The notes: a model not told the origin generated them from the letters alone. Shown: positions 21,972 through 34,289, numbered from the stretch's first letter. The stretch: 64,000 nucleotides of DNA from Apostichopus japonicus (GCF_037975245.1 NC_092579.1:11064678-11128677), one strand, 5' to 3'. Numbers and translations: made by a program.

Positions 21972-22791
21972 AAAGGCATTTATACATTAAGTTGCCCATG
22001 GATTGTAGTACCTGAAACTCTCGACCCGCCCACCCTCCCCACCTCACCCCTCCGCTTTTCTTAATGGATGTGTGCAAGTTATCATGGTTCACTTTTTTAC
22101 TCAACAAATGCTGTAACATGCTTGGACCACATAAACACTGAATGCTCCAAACCACTGTACTTCAGATGTTGTCAGCAACTGTTTCCATCGTTGAGGCATT
22201 TCAAGTAACATACTTTGCATTGAATTGGTGCCTTCATGAATAAAATGTAGTAAAATAAACGAATAGTTAGGAAGCAATACAATATATTTTGTAGATTTCA
22301 GGAAGTTAAAAAAAAATCAACAACTGTTCATAACTTTCTGCAGATCATTTCTCATGTTTTTGCTTCGTGGTGGCTCCTGCTTCAAGGTGTCCTGGGTATT
22401 ATAGGGTATTACACAAAGTCATTGCCCACGAAACCATGAGTATGAAGCATTAAATTCAATGAATTTTTAATTATTTCTAGAAGTTTATGCTCTTACTCAT
22501 GTGCTATGATGATGCTATGATGGATGGCTAGTTCTCAATTAAAAAAGAACAAATTAAAACCATTAGATAAACACAATCATTTCACATACTGAGAGGTGCC
22601 TTGTACTTACTGCATTGGTCAGGAGAGAACCCATAGGTTACCTTCATGTTTAAAGTTAAGTCTCAATTTTTCCATTTCTTCTTTTTTTAATTTATTTGCT
22701 TGTAACCCTATCAATATTGTTTCCCAGAAGACATACTGTGTTTATGCTTCTAATTGGCAACACCTCTCAGGTTTAGTCAGATACCCCCAGC
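21972..22791. other. unassigned sequence
   Basis: No exon, RNA gene or named repeat recognised. Confidence 0.4.
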
Positions 22792-23053
22792 CAGGCGCGT
22801 AGCCAGGAATTTGCCAAGGGAGGGGCGAAACTGTTTGCAAATTATCAGAGCCGTACATTCAGCATTGCAAACTATCTAAGCGTAGCGCCACCATGAGTTG
22901 GCGCGAAACATACAATAGAATTTTCCCAGGTCTTGTAAGTTGCATCTTAGCATTTACTCTTTTGAAAAAACTAGCGATATCATAAAAATATTAAACTTTT
23001 TTTTAAAGGTCAAGGGGGGGCTACCCCTTTGCCCCCCTTTGGCTACATGTCTG
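22792..23053 (+). mobile_element. MITE, GCGCCACC family
   Basis: The left end CAGGCGCGTAGCCAGGAATT and the right end TTGGCTACATGTCTG form imperfect inverted termini. The core at 22880-22915 (CTATCTAAGCGTAGCGCCACC..GTTGGCGCG) is the family signature. CTTGTAAGTTGCATCTTAGCA is shared with the minus-strand copy at 30115-30443. Confidence 0.7.
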
Positions 23054-23810
23054 TCCCAAGCCCCTCAACCTCCACCCTAAAGTACTACAAAGTGCTGACT
23101 GACAGGTGGTGGTTCCCAGTGTCAGCCACTATAGAATAACAATACTTGTCCATACTTTTGAGGGTATTTTGGCACAGAGATTAGTAAAACTTTTGGCTCT
23201 AAAGGTAGTCAGTATAGGCCCCAAATTATAGCATGCTATAACTGCTAGAAGTTTTCAAAAAGTACTTTCCTGAAGGTCTTTACTTTACAAACTGTTCTCA
23301 GAAATTGTTTAGGAACACACAAGATGATTAAATGTCCCAGTTAGGAAATTTCCTTGAAGTTTGTAATAAAAAAAAAGTTTAGGAATTTTGACCAAAGGTG
23401 ACCATATTTGAATATCTAGCATAGTTAGGGGCCAATATAGTATACCGTTAGGAGAAAACCCACCTGGAATTAGTGATTTACTTGAAACACTCTCAATGCA
23501 TATCTATTTCTTTACCAGGCCTCTATATTGCACAAAACATTTTACTCATTAACTTTTTCCTTGCAAGAATATAAAGAAATTCCAAGAGACCTTTACATAG
23601 CCACACGAACAGTGACACCAATTTATGTGTTCATTATGCTGTCCCCAATTTCCACCCCACTCACTTCCTCACATATTGTCATTTTGTAATATATTATTAA
23701 AGAGATGAATTGCTATTGCAGTTGAAGTCTCCTTTTTTACCGGACACTGCCTTGATATACCATTCTATATGAGATCAACCTCACCTTCTAGTTTACAGAC
23801 ATACTCACTT
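23054..23810. other. unassigned sequence
   Basis: No exon or named repeat recognised. Confidence 0.4.
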
Positions 23811-23924
23811 TAAGCATTGTAATCGGGTCTGAGTGTTTGTGTCTTCAGTTTTTTCTCTCTCTATAGGGTCCTTGATGGGGACTTAAGTGTCCCTCCTGAT
23901 CCTTTTTTTCTACTAAACTAAACT
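23811..23924 (+). repeat. LINE 3'-end fragment, second copy
   Basis: Shares AAGCATTGTAAT.GGGT, GGGTCCTTGATGGGGACTT and TCTACTAAACTAAACT with 18930-19041. It contains only the 3' untranslated part, typical of severe 5' truncation during LINE insertion. Confidence 0.65.
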
Positions 23925-24832
23925 CAACAGTATGTGGATATGAATCAAATTATTCATAAAGTACCTGCACTTTTTCTTTATAAGTTATTTGTTCCAGTAG
24001 TTCCAAAGTATGAGATGGCAACATCCAAACATGTTTCCTTTTAACATTTTTTGTTGTTGTTTAATCTGAAGTTAGCTGCCGAGCTAGTAACTCATTTTGA
24101 GTCTTTCATTGGAACACCACTGGATGGTCTATAATGAAGTCATGATTACTTTAAAATTACCCCTACCTTTCACATTTGCTGTGGAGAGTGATGGACACTA
24201 GAAAGCGAGATTATCACAGAGAAAATACTTATGTAGACAATGTGAGGAAATTCAACGAGAGCTTTGCCGCTGAAAACTCCTGTAATTCCTTTTGTTACAA
24301 GTCTCATGATGGTGCCGAATACTTGACCTTCTTTTTGGAAACTGTTTGGCTGTATGATATCTGTTGATGGAATTGAACCACCTGCTGAATGAATTCTGCA
24401 TCACCAGAACAGATTATATAATGGCCTAACAAGTTCCAAAATTTGGTCTTTGTTCTTAGCACCTGGAACTTTAAAACTGAAGTCCAATGGCACCGACATC
24501 AAAGGGCACTTTGCAGAAATTTGATTGGACTGATGCAGCCTTACATTTAGTACCCTTTATAACTCTTATTGGATTATCTTATTTGCCTATACACATCATT
24601 CCATCAACGCCCCCCACCCCCTCAAGGAAAATATGCATACTAGCACTGCAATATCCAATGTGCAAATTGGGAAACAAGGAACAAGTTTTCTTTTGAGACA
24701 AAATGAGGTGAAATCATGCTAGTTGCTAATGTAGGAATCTTCTGAATTAGAGTTTATTTCCTGTTAATATCTTAACAAATTTTTTCCATTTGAAATAGCT
24801 TGAGTTTGACCCACAGAAATTCATGAAAAAGT
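23925..24832. other. unassigned sequence
   Basis: No convincing exon. A 63-residue frame at 24176-24367 has no recognisable domain. Confidence 0.4.
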
Positions 24833-25299
24833 CAGCGGCTTAGCCAGGATTTGCAAAGTTGTATGCACGACTATCTGAGCGGAGCGCCACCATCGGTTGG
24901 CGCGGAGCATGCAATAAAATTTTTGGTTTAACAAACCCCTCAGATGGCCGGAAACGGCCCTTCCCGAGTGTTCATTCTGGTTCCCTGGCCTCTTGCTAAC
25001 TTGAGACACCTCATTTTTTATGTAGAAAAAGGGCACATTTTTAACCTGAGGAAAAGTGGGGGGCACATACCCCTGTGCCCCCCCACCATCGGTTGGCGCG
25101 GAGCATGCAATAAAATTTTTGGTTTAACAAACCCCTCAGATGGCCGGAAACGGCCCTTCCCGAGTGTTCATTCTGGTTCCCTGGCCTCTTGCTAACTTGA
25201 GACACCTCATTTTTTATGTAGAAAAAGGGCACATTTTTAACCTGAGGAAAAGTGGGGGCACATACCCCCTGTGCCCCCCCCCCCCCGGTTCCGCCGCTC
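24833..25299 (+). mobile_element. MITE, GCGCCACC family, with internal tandem duplication
   Basis: Left end CAGCGGCTTAGCCAGG, right end GGTTCCGCCGCTCTT. A 196-bp segment starting at ACCATCGGTTGGCGCG is present twice (24889-25084 and 25085-25280) with almost no difference. The first unit retains the full core with GCGCCACC. Confidence 0.75.
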
Positions 25300-26404
25300 T
25301 TGGAAATCATCCCTCGATACAAATGCCACACATAGTTCTGTAGGGAATGAAACTTTGGAGAACCATCAGAAGGGTGATGAATGTATGAAAATGAGGAATC
25401 AGTCATGGATGTGGAGTAAGTCTCCATTATATGGGATATACTTTTGCAGACAATGTTATTAATGGCCAATCACAATTTACAAAGAATATCATAACATGTA
25501 CAGGCCTAATTAAGTTGAATGAGTTTACACAGTTGGAGACCATTGCATTTCAATATCTCAATCAGACCATTGTTTGTCTTCAAATCTATCATATATCTGA
25601 AATATCATGGGGAAATAGGAATAATTAATATCCTCTTGTTTGAAAAAACGTAGGACTGGAGAAGAAACATTATATAGCCTAGACCTAACTGCCTGGAAGA
25701 TCCACACGAATCTTCAACACGTCCCTCATCATGAGTTTCGTTTTCAGATAATTAGGTACAAGTGCGATACAAGCTGTAACATTAACATTAAGTGTTAGGC
25801 CTTTGCCTATTTAATTATTAGCCTAGGGCCCAGCCTACTCCAGTCTCACGTCTCTCTCAGTCTCCGTGAGTCAGTGTGTAACTTGAAGTCATATGGACGA
25901 ATTGTCAAGTAACGCAATAACGTTATTCTGTGAAACTCCGACCACTTTTACTTGGAATTCCTCAGCACAGTCACCGGGCACACTTGCATTGCGTTCATAT
26001 CAAAAATGGGTACTGAAGGCTTCACTTTGGTTGTTCAGCGTAATAAAGTGACTGTAAGTATAGGCCTTGGTTTTTACATACGTAAGTCCGTGTACACCAC
26101 TGAGACCGGGGTCGGCATAAGTTTACACAAGGGCGCAGACCTGTTGTCTATCCAGGAAATGCCTGCGATTGGCTGAACCCCTAAATCTTTTCTGAGATCT
26201 ATTTTGATTTGTGCTAACATTCTGTGACAACTTCGTAGTGTGTATCACTACATCATCATTTTGGTTTGAAATAAAAAGAATAAAATAGAAAAGTCTGAGT
26301 CATTGTGATTCAGTTGCTGTAGTTCTCTGGGGCATTATATCCAGAAAGAGGCCTCTTTTGATTCCTTGCCAAAGACTGAAGAAATCAATGCGATGGTGAT
26401 TGTG
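25300..26404. other. unassigned sequence with a block shared with 36660-36775
   Basis: At 26130-26235 the words GGGCGCAGAC, GCGATTGGCTGAA.CCC, AGATCTATTTTGATT.GTGCTAACAT and CTGTGACA recur in the same order at 36664-36760, so both carry one copy of an unnamed repeat. The rest is unassigned. Confidence 0.45.
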
Positions 26405-26800
26405 TGGGTTAGTGCGTGTGTGTGTGTGCGTGCGTGTGTGTGTGTGTGTATATGAGACACTTTCTTGTAAACACGATATCTCAACAATTGAAGCTTGTAT
26501 GTAACTCATACTCTTCATATGGGTAACCCATATTAGGAAAAAGACTACTATTGTTTTTGGTGGAGGTCAAAGGTCATTTTAGGTCACCAGAGGTCAAACT
26601 AAAAAACCTCTTAAACTGCTTGTAAACACATTATCTTGTAGGAAGGGGTAACTTGGAAGGATTTCATACTTAGTATGTAGATGGCCCATATTGTGTAGGA
26701 GATCCCTATTACATTGGACGCGGGTCAACAGTCATGTGAGGTCAGCAGATCTGAGGTGAAAGTCTGAAAATCTTGTAAGAAATTACTCTAAAGGTGAAAT
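26405..26800 (+). repeat. dispersed repeat starting at a (TG)n run, with AGGTCA half-sites
   Basis: Begins with (TG/CG)n at 26407-26452, then ATATGAGACACTT..TTGTAAACA, then GGAGGTCAAAGGTCATTT. The same order occurs at 55750-56110. A perfect direct repeat AGGTCA-A-AGGTCA lies at 26564-26576, with more AGGTCA half-sites near 26580-26595. Confidence 0.6.
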
Positions 26801-27060
26801 TGCGTTAATGTACAAACAAAGCACGTAGATTGCCTTTGGTGAGAACAAAATCGCTGTGGAATTTCATGCGTGTCAAATTTCCTTTGAGGTCAAGAGAAGT
26901 AGTTTTCAGAAAACCCAATCTACGGTACCCAACATCGACCATACTGTCATCACATACATGTTTCTGCATTACGATCATGATGCACAAGCCTATATCATTT
27001 CGTCGTCCGGATCAGGCATCCGTACAAAACTGTCGCAACGAAACCGGTGTACGAGCTGCA
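26800..27060 (-). pseudogene. CUB-domain-like relic
   Basis: On the minus strand one frame gives LKGNLTRMKFHSDFVLTKG then NLRALF, resembling the C-terminal CUB signature (L-x-V-x-F-x-S-D-x-x-x-x-x-K-G-F-x-A). Another frame just upstream gives HRFRCDSFVRMPDPDDEM, like the C-x-x-D-x-V-x-I..D-D segment. A frameshift and stops separate them. Similarity is short, so chance cannot be excluded. Confidence 0.25.
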
Positions 27061-28757
27061 TTTCGCGTAAGTTGCTGAGTTCCTGTAGGTTCTCTCTGGC
27101 CAGTATCTTTGTAGTAAGCAATAAGATTTTGATATGTACTTGGTATGTCGATGATCCATATCAATTAAATAACCCTATTGTTTTGGTGAAGGTCAATACA
27201 GCCCAAACTGTGAATAACCTGCAAACATGGTATATCCAAATCTCTAGTTGAAATCAAAGCCCTAACAAAATTTCTCCTATGGGCCCGGCAAGGAATCACT
27301 AAATCTTTGACTTTCTGGTTTCTTATTTGTTCATTACTAGGCTGCTCATTGCCCTTTTGTAAATGATGTTCTTATCCTTTAAGAAAAGTGAATAATAAAG
27401 AAAAATACCCCAGCAGCACGGCTAATAAATGAGCAGTGATGTAAGATGTTTGAATAGCTAACCACCGGACCAAAGTTCAGCAGGCTGATTCGAAATATAC
27501 CAATAACAGATGAGAACAATTTGCGGAAGGAAGGAGTGCTTCTAAATAAACCTTCACATGATCAGCTATACACAATAATGCACATGTTTTGTAGCATATA
27601 TAGTCCAATACACCTGTTTTCTCAAAGGTATTCCGTAAGAGTTGGGGGGGGGGTCTTTAAAGGGGGTGGGAGTCCGATCTTCTAATTTTATGGCTTAGTG
27701 GGTCACTAGTTCCCAAACATATTCGAGACGGATGCTCATACCATTTCTGGTTTAGAAGGTTAAAGGTTAAAGTGCTAAACTGGCCATATTTTCAAACTGA
27801 GGCTAAAATTCGAAAGAAACTTGCAGAACTAATAGTTTCTATGGAAAACTTCCCCACCTTCCAAACGAGTGTGATAACGTCACAGAATCACAGGAGAATG
27901 GCATGTCCAAAATATTAAAGTCTTAAGAAAGTCAAAATCTTGGTTGGAACTAAAATTTATATGTGCGGCATTCAGTAGAAAGGATTTCGACTTCGAAAAG
28001 AATTTTCGAAACAATTATGGCGTTAACCCACACCCTATAGGTTTACCATTAGGATTAGCCTGATTAATTATGGTGTCTAAATGAAGAGGTCTATAGGAAG
28101 CTGAACCTCCGAATGCATATTATGGCAGACCGATGCTTTCACGTGATATCCATGTATAAGCTCATTGGAAGTTGCTCTCCATTGGAAAGATCTGTGAACT
28201 TGAAACCTATAATTACCTTGAAAGCTAATTGGAAAGGTACGTTTTGTAAATTAAATGCCGATTTTCCCGTCTTTTAACTCCAAGCGGATGTGACGTATTC
28301 GTGTACGTCAATAAGTCGGAAATGCAACATGCAATGGCATAATAATTTGTGGCGTATATACAGCATGACATTTTCTCTTACTTCTTAAGTTTCACATCTT
28401 TTCTTATACTTGAATAAAAGGCGGCATGTTAAAAAAGACATACAAAAATTTAAAAAATATAATAAAAAAATTACCATAGGTCGGAGGCAATCGATATGAC
28501 ATTGCAAAACTGAGCTTTGTCTTTATTATTTAAATATAGAATTTCAAGCCAGTCGGGCAAAGTTTACATTGGCGCAAAATATATACCGCTCCACAATATA
28601 ACGTCATAAAAATCGATAAAAATACTGTTTGTGATAGAATTGGACTCGCTGGGTCCATTGATGCAATGATCAGGACGATCAAATGCATTATTGTAGGGAT
28701 TGAGAGGAGAATGAAAGGGTAGATAATTATGATATCATTCCGAGTCTATACAGCTAG
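27061..28757. other. unassigned sequence
   Basis: No gene or named repeat recognised; a G-run lies near 27643-27652. Confidence 0.4.
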
Positions 28758-28765
28758 GGGAGGCC

Positions 28766-29458
28766 AGTGGCGTAGCCAGAGGGAGTCAGTCTTTTTTTCT
28801 TCTTCAAATTTGCTTTGTGCTACAGTCTTGCCCCCCCCCCCCCCTCCAAATGAGATCCAGTGATGTATTCAAAATTATACTTCTTTTAACATTTTTCGAG
28901 TTCTGATCACAAGTATTCATACCTCAGGGCACATGTTCATACTTCATGTAAGGTCAGAACTTGCTAATCAGACCGAGATATTATACATTTTGGGCCTTCA
29001 TCGTACCCACATACGGAGACCGTTGATCAATATCGTCCTACAGAATAAGCGCCAATAATTTGGCCAGTTGTATAACCGTTACAAACTAACGCTAGCAACC
29101 CATGTTTATTTTCAGCGACCAATGATGCCACTTGTGGAGAATTTTCACTGCACGTATAGGTCCTATAGGCCTAGTGAAACATGTTTCTGTGGGAATCTGG
29201 GCATGTTGTGCATTAGAGTAGCTAATTTATTCACTGTATCCTTTTCATATTGTGCGGAATTATGCAGAAACCACGACGACTGTCTCCGCAATAGAGGTAA
29301 ATTAAGTGAAAGTGTGTCATGTTCCACTGAACCATTAGATGTGTATTTGTGCAGACGAGTTGCCCGTTAATACATATATTTCTTGATAATTCCTACCATC
29401 AACCCCTCTTAAGAAAAATCTTGCCCCCCTAACAATTGAATGTTGGCTACGCCACAGT
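28766..29458 (+). mobile_element. hAT-like MITE with 8-bp target duplication
   Basis: GGGAGGCC flanks both sides (28758-28765 and 29459-29466). The left end reads AGTGGCGTAGCCA and the right end TGGCTACGCCACAGT, inverted with a small offset. The 8-bp duplication is the hAT hallmark. The interior carries an exon-like segment (29116-29296). Confidence 0.65.
29116..29296 (+). other. exon-like Cys-rich cassette inside a MITE
   Basis: A good acceptor (CATGTTTATTTTCAG) and donor (AGAG|GTAAAT) bound an open 181-nt segment. It encodes HCTYRSYRPSETCFCGN and YCAELCRNHDDCLRNR. The CAELCRNHDDC spacing is reminiscent of Cys-rich extracellular modules (PAN/Apple or WSC-like), but the match is too short to assign. 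It could be a captured host exon. Confidence 0.3.
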
Positions 29459-29665
29459 GGGAGGCCACGTTGACTTAGAACTTATGTTGTTGGTACAAGA
29501 TCACAGATGGGACTCACTATTGTTTATAGTCTTGCCCGATTTAAAATGTCCCGTGATTAAAACGGCATGCAAATGTGGCCAAGGAACAAATAAATATTAG
29601 TAGAGGGCGCTCTTGTTAGCCTACATTTAGAGCTAATTTATGTTCTACTTACATTCAGAGCCATG

Positions 29666-29935
29666 CAGGTGCGTATCCAGGGGGGGCGTTGGGGGCGCGC
29701 GCCCCCCGGGTAAGAAAAAGAGGAGAGAAAAAAAAAGAGAAGAAAAAAGGAAAAACGAGGGGAAAAAGAGGAGGAGGAGAGGAAGGAAGGGAAAAGAAAA
29801 AGAAGAAAGAGAGAAGAAGGAGAAAAGGAGGGAGTAAAAGAAAAACGCGAAGACACCGGGAAGAGAAAGAGGAACAGTGACATCATTACAGCGCTGAAGG
29901 GTAGCCAGTGACGGATCAATGATTTCGTAAAAGTG
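29666..29935 (+). repeat. MITE-like fragment with long purine tract
   Basis: Starts CAGGTGCGTATCCAGGGGGG. From about 29709 to 29836 the plus strand is almost pure A+G. Open frames over it (poly-Lys/Glu or Ser/Phe) are low complexity and not genes. A CCAGTGACGGATCAATG end lies at 29908. Confidence 0.5.
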
Positions 29936-30114
29936 TGCCTCACCCTACCCCTTACACCGACAACTCCATTTTTTTGACGTTTCCATTTTCCTCTCTCACT
30001 AATGATCTATATATATACTATATATGGTCTATCATAACGCGTCTGTAGAATTGTGCTATGAAACTAACTGTGGCTGGTCTTGAACTCGACCGTGTCGTCA
30101 GGGTACATGACGCA

Positions 30115-30443
30115 TTTTGGGATGGGGGCGGCCGCCCCCCCCCCCATTCAGCATTTTTTTAAATGATATCGCTAAGTAATTTCAAAATAGAAAGTGCTTA
30201 GATGCAACTTACAAGGCCTGGGAAGTGTCATTTCCAGCGATCTGGGAGACATTTTCGGCCAAAATTTGCTTGTACGCTTCGCGCTAACAAATGGTCCTGG
30301 GTAGTGCCATTTCCAGCGATCTGGGAGGCATTTTCGGCCAAAATTTTCTTGTACGCTTCGCGCCAACCTATGGTGGCGCTACGCTTAGATAATTTGCCTA
30401 CAGGCTTCGCTCCTCCCTTGGCAAATTCCTCGCTACGCGCCTG
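30115..30443 (-). mobile_element. MITE, GCGCCACC family
   Basis: On the minus strand it begins CAGGCGCGTAGCGAGG and continues with the core GCGTAGCGCCACC..GGTTGGCGCG. An approximately 78-bp unit (GCGCGAAGCGTACAAG..CAGATCGCTGGAAATG) is present twice. It shares its 3' half with 22792-23053. Confidence 0.7.
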
Positions 30444-30789
30444 TTCGAATTTGTAACGCAAACAGCAGATATCACATCATATCAGTGAGCATGAAAATGG
30501 CGTTCCAGGATGAAAATCCTCAAAACTGTCCGACTTGCCTGAAAAAATAAACAAAAATTTTCGCGCGCAAAGCGCAAGTTCAACGTGTCAATGTCAATAT
30601 CATATAAGCAAGCATCGGTTATTACATCGCATGCCATCATGTACCGTACGGTCCGTTAAAATTGTGCAGTATACCGCGGGATGCTAATGTAAACAACGAC
30701 ATGTCTCATGTAGATGTATAAAAAGCATGGAGGTCCAATTATGTCAAAAGTTTCTTTTACATTAGTAATGGCGAATTAGGGGCTGCACC

Positions 30790-31174
30790 CCCGCCGCGCA
30801 GTGGGGGAGCGTCCATACGGTCAGGGGGCGGATGCTACCCCTGACGGACTCAAATGGACTGCTGGCGCCTTTTTCAGCTCTTTACCACTTTTTACTTATT
30901 CTACATTATTGACTTTTTTATTGCGCTCTCATCTACTTATTGACATTTGTCACATTTTCTTGGTGTCATTTGGCAATGACACCCTATTCTTCGTTTATCT
31001 GCAAATTAGCAAGGCCCTGAAAGGGTCATTTCCGGCGATCTAGGGAGTATCTTTGCTCAAAATTTGTCTGTGCGCTACGCGCCAACCAGTGGTGGCGCTC
31101 CGCTTAGATAGTGTCGAAAGCGCCCCTACAGACCATTCTTGCTCCCCTGACCAAAACCCCTAGCTCCGCCACTG
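30790..31174 (-). mobile_element. MITE, GCGCCACC family (long form)
   Basis: On the minus strand it begins CAGTGGCGGAGCTAGGGG, then the core near 31090, TCGCCGGAAATGACCC, GGCCTTGCTAATTTGCAG, and ends with CATCCGCCCCCTGAC. The plus-strand copy at 44624-45182 matches over almost its whole length. Confidence 0.75.
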
Positions 31175-31334
31175 CCCTTACTACACTCAAAAACGTCTTT
31201 GCGAGTACACTACGAGTAATAGCTACTCTCTTAAAACACCATCGAATATACAAATTACAATGTTTTTACAGACTTTTACGTGCAATCTGAGAAATTGCAG
31301 GCTTGAGACCCATATTTTAGGGCTAGGTTTTCGC

Positions 31335-31491
31335 AGCATAAAACACTCGGGAAGTGCCGTTTCCGGCCATCTGGGGGTTTGAAAAAACCCAAAATTTTCT
31401 TGTACGCTCCGCGCCAACCGATGGTGGCGCTCCGCTTAGATAGTCTCCACACATTAGCCCCCCCAATATTTTTTTCGTTCCGCCGCGCCTG
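31335..31491 (-). mobile_element. MITE, GCGCCACC family (short form)
   Basis: Minus-strand start CAGGCGCGGCGGAACG, core at about 31432, then CAGATGGCCGGAAACGGC and ACTTCCCGAGTGTTTTATG. The last part is shared with 24833-25299. Confidence 0.7.
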
Positions 31492-31769
31492 ATTATGGGT
31501 ATGTTTTGAAGTGAGTTTATTCACGAGAAATGTGAATTTTCAAATTCTGAACAAATTTGGGGCTTAAAACTTTGAAAAGTGGGGCTGACGGGTATTGTGG
31601 GCCGCGACGTAGAATCACCTACAAAAGCAAAGACCCACAGGACATGCGATCAGGTCGAAAATGACGTGTGCCGGGTTGACAATCTTCAAAAAGGTTATGG
31701 ATGGAAAAAAAAAACTACTAGGATATACTTGGTTCTCAGGCCAAAAGTGTACATCTGGTTGGTCATTTG

Positions 31770-31912
31770 AAGCCCGAGAAGTGCCGTTTCCGGTGATCTG
31801 GGGGGTATCAAAACCAGAAATTTTCTTGTACGCTGCGCGCCAACCGATGGTGGCGCTCCGCTTAGATAGTAATTCGCGCCCCCCGGGTTAGAAAATCCTG
31901 GAAACGCGCCTG
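31770..31912 (-). mobile_element. MITE, GCGCCACC family (short form)
   Basis: Minus-strand start CAGGCGCGTTTCCAGG, core at about 31848, then GAAACGGCACTTC. The third minus-strand copy within 1.2 kb. Confidence 0.65.
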
Positions 31913-32664
31913 CCATGTATACCTTTTTGTTTATATTGATGTAAGATACATAACCTGTCATATTTCAAAGCTAGAAGCCTTAAAGTGTTGAGATTTTTCA
32001 TCCTATCAGACCAACCTATGAGAGGTTATTGATCCCCCCCCCCCCTTACTCCCCTTGGCAGTAGTATACTGCATGATGTTGGTGCGAAGAAGAGTTTTGC
32101 CTGACCATTGCCTTTTCCAAACTTAAATGGTCGGGCTGTTGTTAGCATTATAAGAATGCTGTTGTAGGTGCAACTTTCCGAGTTTTCCCTGCGAAAACAC
32201 TTGGGTATGGGGCAAAGTGGAAATGTTATAAATAAATCAGCCTCCCTAGAGAGATAGTCATGTTTTTTGTGGTAACATTAAACATGGACCCTCACACTTG
32301 CAAAGTCATTCACATCCAGTGTGGGCCATGACACACAGATAGGTGGGGGGGCCCAGGGGAGACACACCCAAAATGTTCTGCTCAGTATCCCCGGGGGAGA
32401 TACACCCAAAATGTTCTGCTCAGTATGTGCTGTAGACATGCTGACGGAGTTAGTGTGAAGGCTGGTTGCATGTGAGATAGTTGTCACAACATCAAATGAT
32501 GTAGCATCACAGGCAATTGGGTTCATCTAATAATTTTCAATTATTTTATGCTAGAGAGCACCTTGACAAGATTTCAGTCCCTTCCGTAATAATAAAAATG
32601 TCAAGAATGTGGATTTTTATCCATCTGTCAATAATAGTTAATGAAATAAACAACCAAATACCAT
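31913..32664. other. unassigned sequence with a small tandem repeat
   Basis: At 32366-32428 the string GATACACCCAAAATG/ACACACCCAAAATG followed by TTCTGCTCAGTAT occurs twice in tandem. No gene recognised. A C-run lies near 32034-32045. Confidence 0.45.
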
Positions 32665-34289
32665 TATCAATTGAGACTTGAGTTTATTGAAATCACCAAG
32701 TACAGTCCTCTTGTTGCAATGTCACCAGATTAAAGTATTGCCTTTATTCACCACAAATATGCTTTGATATCACTTGAATAACAAAACAAATCACTGCTTT
32801 TTTCCAGCAACTAGATCGTAAGTAGAAATAAGCAAGCACAAAGCACACATACTAATTTACATATGAAACACAACCAGCTATGGTATTTCCAAGATACATT
32901 TGGCATAGCAAGGTACTGTCAACCAGAATGAAAACATTTCATGGTTCCTGCTGCTGCTCATTGATTAACAGGGAACACTCCAAGTATGTAATGATGAAGC
33001 AAGATCAATAATTGCCTTACAAAGCCACACCTCCTCATAAATACACACGTTATCAAATGTAACACACATCACCATGTGTAAGCTACCTATCAATAACACA
33101 CTCACTTTTGATGGGACTGTGACTTATGGTTGTCTACTGTAGGTTTAACCCTGTGACCTCATTAAATTCATGATATGAGCACCAAAATCAATATTTTTAT
33201 CAACAAATTATGGACCACCCACCCACCCACCAAATATAGCATTGATCAATCATAGCCCTTGTTGAGTTATCGTGCATAAAAACTTAAGTGTCACACACAT
33301 CACATATACACACACCCACACCGACCTGATTACAAAGGCTCCTTTGCTTTCAGCAAGGAACCAAAACTACAAAATGCCGTACACAAAATGCACATAAATT
33401 TAAGTTAACTGTTGTTTTTGATCCAGGCACAATGCAACATGATATTTCTTGTTAATTAAACAAAGAGGTAATTGCATACTACCTTGACAGCAAGGAAATG
33501 TTAATTGACTGAAAAGACTGACTGAAACCACAGAATGCTTAACATACAATGGGTGGGTTCATTTACTGCAATGTTCAGAAAATAACATAATATGAACCCT
33601 GCTGAAGGATAACTATTTCATGCCACAAAAAATACCTTTTCACAGTGAAAAGAACCTTTTTAGACTAAATAGATCTGTCAATAAAGGAACAGAACATATA
33701 TCACCTGTGATTTGCAAAGGGCATATTTCTATAGCGTTTTAATGTTGAGAATTGTTATTTATTTTAACATTGCTTACTAATTATTAGTCACTAGTATAAA
33801 ATTCTTCTTGATAAACTGTATGATTAGGTGGCAGAAATATGATAATTATGATAGTAACTTGAGCAAATATACCTACAAACCTTTTCTGCCACACCCCCTT
33901 TTTTTATCATCACTGAACAACCATTCTAACTGTTATTCTGCTTGCATACAGTGCTTTCTCAATTGACTTGAATTGTGATCAATCATAGTTATTTGGATCA
34001 TTTGCTTGATCCTATGAAGTTTTACAGTACCTAAATGAGTAAACATCTAAGAATGTCTGCAAAGGTAAAATACTAACTGTATCCAGGGACAGTATTTAAC
34101 TTATCACAATATGAGGTTCAACTGCATTATACCATACTGCAGCTTTAAACAACTACATACACATAAACCTGCAAATCCAAGAAATATGCCTCCTCCCAAC
34201 CCATTGCCTTTTCAGGTATGCCTTCATTATTAGCAATCATGGCTGGTGAAAGACATAAAAATTGATAAAACTAGTAGAACATATAATTT
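32665..34289 (-). other. possible 3' untranslated region of an unidentified minus-strand gene
   Basis: A minus-strand AATAAA (plus-strand 32683-32688) lies at the left limit, downstream of exon-like segments on the same strand. No open frame of note. If the segments at 34290-36148 form a gene, this would be its 3' UTR; this is inference. Confidence 0.25.

Noticed and set aside
21788-21979. poly-Ile/Tyr frame
   Set aside because: Direct translation of the AAT microsatellite.
29638-29943. Ser/Phe-rich and Lys/Glu-rich frames on both strands
   Set aside because: Low-complexity translation of a purine tract.
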